NCBI GenBank assembly: GCA_015066705.1 | Contig: SVNV01000005.1 | Span: 35,470 to 99,469, forward strand | Source: Ruminococcus sp. | Lineage (GTDB): Bacteria > Bacillota > Clostridia > Oscillospirales > Ruminococcaceae | DNA length: 64,000 nt | Direction: 5' to 3' | In this document: positions 61,029 through 64,000 of the stretch, piece after piece | How positions within the stretch are numbered: the first letter of the stretch is position 1 | Layout of the letters: the number at the start of each line of letters is the position of its first letter | The notes under the pieces: generated by a model | Seen by the model: the letters and a program-made list of their open reading frames with translations, nothing else | The model's database searches: none | What the model was told of the DNA's origin: nothing | Translations under genes and position numbers: made by a program

Positions 61029-61064
61029 AAGAAATATCCTTTCTTTATAAATTTACACACCATT

Positions 61065-61093
61065 ATATTAGCATATTCCCACGTTTTCCTCAA
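61065..61093 (-). promoter_or_regulatory. Promoter of the GH5 gene
   Basis: Minus-strand TTGAGG (61088-61093), 17-base spacer, TAATAT (61065-61070). Confidence 0.55.
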
Positions 61094-61156
61094 CCAAAAA
61101 CAAAAATTTCAGCTTTTTCAACAGCCAGAACCAGCTTTTCTTGGCACATTTAACCA

Positions 61157-61184
61157 TAAAAAAAGTGGGCTCACGGCCCACTTT
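61157..61184 (-). terminator. Rho-independent terminator of the vanY-like gene
   Basis: Stem AAAGTGGGC/GCCCACTTT with a 5-base loop, followed on the minus strand by a T tract. Confidence 0.9.
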
Positions 61185-61199
61185 AATATTCTTCTATGC

Positions 61200-62876
61200 T
61201 TAGTAGCTGTATTCTGATGTGATTCCCAGATATTCCTCAAGACAAAGTCCCGAATCATAAACCTTCTTAGCTGTTTCCTTACCAAGATACCTGATATGCC
61301 AAGGCTCATACTGATAGCCTGTTACATTCTGCTTGCCCTCAGGGTATCTTATGATAAATCCGTATTCAACACAGTGAGCCTCAAGCCATATCTGTTCAGG
61401 TGTTCCGAGGAACGACATAGACGCATTATTCACGTCTATCGCAAGCCCCGTCTGATGTTCGCTATGACCGGGTCTTGCTGAATACGTTTCAACATATGCC
61501 TGATTCTGTCCCGGACGTCTCAGATAGCCGTTATAGAGGTCCTTCTGATATGCGTAGGAACGATAACCCGAAGCAATTCTCAGCTCGATTCCCTCAGCGG
61601 CAGCAGCTTTTTTCATCTCAGCAAAAGCATTTTTTGTCTGTACTGTAAGTCCTCCACCCTGATTATATTTCTGAGGAAGTCCATATGTCTTGTTAACAAC
61701 CAGAATTCCGTTTATATAGGTTTCCTGAGTAATAGTATGTGTTTCGTCCTTTTCAACTGTCACAAGAAGCTCAGCGGTAACCTCAGGATTACTGTTGGAG
61801 GTCGCCTTGATTTTACAGGTCCCCACAGAAATTCCCTTTATATTTGCAGTTCCCGCACCGGACACAGTAACTATTGCAACCGAATTGTCGCTGGAAGTCC
61901 ATGTCAGGGTTTTATCCCTTGTTGTTGCAGGTGAAACCTCCGCAAGAACATTCACAGTATTACCCTGCTTTACAAGAAGCTGGGTTTTGTTAAGAGTAAT
62001 TTTTTGTGCTATTTCATAGACATTTATACGCATTTTTGCAGTTTTACCCGTTGCAACGTGAGTAGCTGTCAGCACAACGCTTCCGCTTCTTACTCCCGTT
62101 ACACGTCCCTTTTCATCAGTAGTAGCGAGTGATTCCGGTGAAATTGAATATTCAACCTTTTTATCGCTTGTGTCGGCAGGTAAAAATACCAGTGAAGACT
62201 CAAAGACATCACCTACCAGCAAATCCACATTCTGATTCTTGAAATAAAAGGTCTGAAGTGGTGCGAGAACAGTAAGCTTCATTTCGTTGCTGATACCGCT
62301 TTCCATATCGGTAACCTTAACAACAGCCTCGCCTGCATCGTGAGCGGTAATAATTCCGTCGCTGTTTACTGTACAGACTCTTTCATCTGATGTGGAATAT
62401 ACCATATTCACTTTTACAAAGCCCGATGAAACCAGCTCATACTTAAGACTTATTTCCTCGCCCTCAAGGACAGTCGCCTTTGTTTTATCAAGTTCAATAC
62501 GAAGAATGCTTTCCTTGACTGTTAAAGATAAGGTTGCAGTTTTTCCGCTGAAGCTATGTTCAGCAGTGATTTTTGTCTCGCCCTTGCCCACGGCGTTTAT
62601 CACGCCATTCTGTGTAACCGTCGCAACAGCTGTATTGCTCGATTTGTAGACAAGCTCGTTGTTTTTTACCTCAGGCACAATTTCAGCCGGCATCACAAGA
62701 ACATCGCCCACATACATTGTATGCTCTTTTTTTGAAAACTTTACTTCATCAGGAAAAAACATACCCTTTACAGCAAGAAATCCCAGACCGCCAAGCACCA
62801 GCGCAAGCACGAGAAGTATTATTGCTATCAGGTATCCGCCACCTGATTTTTCTTCCTCATAAATTTCTTCATTCAT
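61200..62876 (-). CDS. Membrane-anchored D-Ala-D-Ala carboxypeptidase (VanY/peptidase M15) with Ig-like Big2 repeats
   Basis: 558 residues. One N-terminal membrane helix (about 13-33), then four Big_2-type Ig-like domains (about 42-370; each ends with a G(R/V/I)(V/I)xGxxxGxxxI turn such as GRVTGVRSGSVVLTA), then a VanY/M15 metallopeptidase (about 385-558). The zinc-site motifs are SGYRSY, HSEHQTGLAIDV (His and Asp) and EPWHIRYLG (Glu and His). It is expected to trim peptidoglycan stem peptides at the wall. ATG 62876 has GAGG 9 bases upstream. It need not confer vancomycin resistance, as no van cluster is present. Confidence 0.9.
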   Translation of the reverse strand: MNEEIYEEEKSGGGYLIAIILLVLALVLGGLGFLAVKGMFFPDEVKFSKKEHTMYVGDVLVMPAEIVPEVKNNELVYKSSNTAVATVTQNGVINAVGKGETKITAEHSFSGKTATLSLTVKESILRIELDKTKATVLEGEEISLKYELVSSGFVKVNMVYSTSDERVCTVNSDGIITAHDAGEAVVKVTDMESGISNEMKLTVLAPLQTFYFKNQNVDLLVGDVFESSLVFLPADTSDKKVEYSISPESLATTDEKGRVTGVRSGSVVLTATHVATGKTAKMRINVYEIAQKITLNKTQLLVKQGNTVNVLAEVSPATTRDKTLTWTSSDNSVAIVTVSGAGTANIKGISVGTCKIKATSNSNPEVTAELLVTVEKDETHTITQETYINGILVVNKTYGLPQKYNQGGGLTVQTKNAFAEMKKAAAAEGIELRIASGYRSYAYQKDLYNGYLRRPGQNQAYVETYSARPGHSEHQTGLAIDVNNASMSFLGTPEQIWLEAHCVEYGFIIRYPEGKQNVTGYQYEPWHIRYLGKETAKKVYDSGLCLEEYLGITSEYSY

Positions 62877-62957
62877 CTATAAAAACCTCACGCGAATTAT
62901 GTCAAATTATACATAATTACAGTTTAACACTAAACCCCTTAAAAATCAAGTGGCACA

Positions 62958-62988
62958 CAAAAAAAGAGCAGGATTTTAACCTGCTCTT
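62958..62988 (-). terminator. Rho-independent terminator of the feo operon
   Basis: Stem AAGAGCAGG/CCTGCTCTT (62964-62988), followed by TTTTTTTG on the minus strand. Confidence 0.92.
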
Positions 62989-63004
62989 AATAATTTAATG
63001 CTTA

Positions 63005-63199
63005 TCAGCTTTCAGTTGTCTGATTCTTTACAAATCCGTGACAGTACTGACTGTTAGGGCAAGCTGAACATTTACAACCACAGGAGGATTTGCCCTGTTT
63101 TTTATCTTTTTTCATCTTGAATATGATAAGTCCAACCACTGCCACAAGGACAATCAGAACAATAATTGTTCCCATATTTGAAATTAAAAATTCCAGCAT
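63005..63199 (-). CDS. FeoB-associated Cys-rich membrane protein
   Basis: 64 residues: one membrane helix (about 9-30), a basic stretch, then a cysteine cluster (SSCGCKCSACPNSQYC). This small protein follows feoB in many Clostridia and is thought to help Feo-type ferrous iron uptake; its exact role is not established. It starts at ATG 63199 with AAGGAG, 20 bases after the feoB stop. Confidence 0.93.
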   Translation of the reverse strand: MLEFLISNMGTIIVLIVLVAVVGLIIFKMKKDKKQGKSSCGCKCSACPNSQYCHGFVKNQTTES

Positions 63200-63219
63200 G
63201 ACAAATCTCCTTTCAAAAA

Positions 63220-64000
63220 TTACTTGTTTCCCACGTCAGAAGTAAGCTTAACGCTTTCCTCGTGAGGCTTAAAAAGCATAAAGCCTACAAATCCGATAAT
63301 TACGGCTGATGCTATAAGACCGGTTACGTTTATGTTTCCTGTAACAGCCATACCAATCTGGTATACACAAAGTGAAACTGCGTATGCAAAAGCACACTGA
63401 TAACCGATAGCAAAAGCTGTCCACTTTGCACTGTTCATTTCTCTCTTGATAGCGCCCATAGCTGCAAAGCAAGGTGCACAGAGAAGGTTGAAAATCATAA
63501 ATGAAAATGCTGAAAGCTTGTTTCCGTCAAATATCATAGCACCGATACGAACAAAATTACTTCCCTCTGAAACAACGTCTGCGCCCATTGAAGTAAGCGA
63601 GCCGAATACACCTACGATTTCTTCCTTGGCAACAAGTCCGAGAATTGTAGCAACGGCTGCCTGCCACTTTCCAAATCCGAGTGGTGCAAATACAACTGCA
63701 ATAGCTTCGCCAATCACGTTAAGAATTGACTTTTCGTCACCGTCGCCTATGTAATGGAAGCCACCTTCAAGGGTGATACTGTTAAGCAACCAGATAAGAA
63801 TACTTGCGATAACAATTACAGTACCTGCTTTTTTAATAAAGCTCCAGCCTCTTTCCCATGTTGCTCTGTAAACATTTCTGCCGATTGGTGCGTGGTATGA
63901 TGGAAGCTCCATAACAAATGGTGCTGCCTCGCCCTGAAACGGCTTTGTCTTTTTAAGCATAATTCCCGAAACAATAACAGCTGCTACACCGATAAAATAT
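63220..64000 (-). CDS. feoB: Ferrous iron transporter FeoB, C-terminal part (N-terminus outside window)
   Basis: The frame stays open to the window edge, so about 260 C-terminal residues are seen. FVMELPSYHAPIGRNVYRATWERGWSFIKKAGTVIVIASILIWLL, GKWQAAVATILGLVAKEEIVGVFGSL and FNLLCAPCFAAMGAIKREM are the FeoB membrane-domain signatures, including the cysteine in LCAPC. The N-terminal G-protein domain lies to the right. It imports Fe2+. The operon continues into the FeoB-associated protein. Confidence 0.96.
   Translation of the reverse strand, partial: YFIGVAAVIVSGIMLKKTKPFQGEAAPFVMELPSYHAPIGRNVYRATWERGWSFIKKAGTVIVIASILIWLLNSITLEGGFHYIGDGDEKSILNVIGEAIAVVFAPLGFGKWQAAVATILGLVAKEEIVGVFGSLTSMGADVVSEGSNFVRIGAMIFDGNKLSAFSFMIFNLLCAPCFAAMGAIKREMNSAKWTAFAIGYQCAFAYAVSLCVYQIGMAVTGNINVTGLIASAVIIGFVGFMLFKPHEESVKLTSDVGNK

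Noticed and set aside
61200..62876. Vancomycin resistance vanY
   Set aside because: Only the VanY-type peptidase fold is present; no vanRSHAX genes are nearby and the Ig-like repeats point to a wall-maintenance enzyme.

Overview
The window looks like the chromosome of a motile, plant-fibre-degrading anaerobe of the Clostridia, most likely Ruminococcaceae/Oscillospiraceae. The basis is an AT-rich genome with strong AGGAGG ribosome binding sites, a Clostridia-type flagellar operon that carries motAB, a fused SecDF, a FeoB-associated cysteine-rich protein, and secreted GH5 and GH3 glycoside hydrolases. This is inferred from gene content; no rRNA or other species marker is present. I see no tRNA, rRNA, CRISPR array or insertion sequence.

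Region by region. 1-2300 (+) is the right end of a prophage-like lysis module: the tail of a structural protein, a holin and a GH25 lysozyme. 2300-10800 (-) holds a degenerate EAL/HDOD signalling protein, a cobalamin-riboswitch-controlled secreted DUF4430-like protein, a zinc-ribbon membrane protein, a GT2/YfhO glycosylation pair and an SH3/Big2 wall protein. 10800-12400 is flagellin, with its own sigma-28-like promoter and a long structured leader. 12402-39167 (-) is one run of 29 tightly packed genes, flgB to a PilZ protein, which encodes rod, hook, MS ring, switch, export apparatus, stator, the flagellar sigma factor and c-di-GMP output. A promoter and a six-hairpin leader precede it (39188-39514). 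39709-44146 (-) holds an HD-GYP protein with a receiver domain that lacks its phosphorylation site, SecDF, and a TIM-barrel sugar isomerase. 44422-47843 (+) is a three-gene cluster: VTC-type CYTH enzyme, DUF4956 membrane protein and beta-helix lipoprotein. 48210-53393 (+) carries xylulokinase, a SulP transporter and release factor 3. 53442-56573 (-) carries AzlCD and a GH3 xylosidase-like enzyme. 56721-59294 (+) is a TetM-like ribosomal GTPase fused to a YacP/Rae1-type NYN nuclease. 59568-64000 (-) holds a GH5 cellulase, a VanY-type carboxypeptidase with Ig-like repeats, and the 3' end of the feo ferrous iron operon.

How they fit together. The flagellar operon makes the basal body, hook and flagellar sigma factor; that factor would then switch on flagellin through the promoter near 12320. 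Three proteins of the c-di-GMP type (PilZ, HD-GYP, EAL-like) lie in or beside the motility block, but no diguanylate cyclase is visible. GH5, GH3 and XylB fit beta-glucan and xylan use.

The most interesting items are: the TetM-like/NYN fusion; two 260-bp palindromic elements whose hairpin arms differ between copies but stay paired; the flagellar and flagellin RNA leaders (the latter with a CsrA-type GGA loop); the B12-regulated orphan surface protein; and two genes (holin, SulP) whose ribosome binding sites point to AUA rather than AUG.
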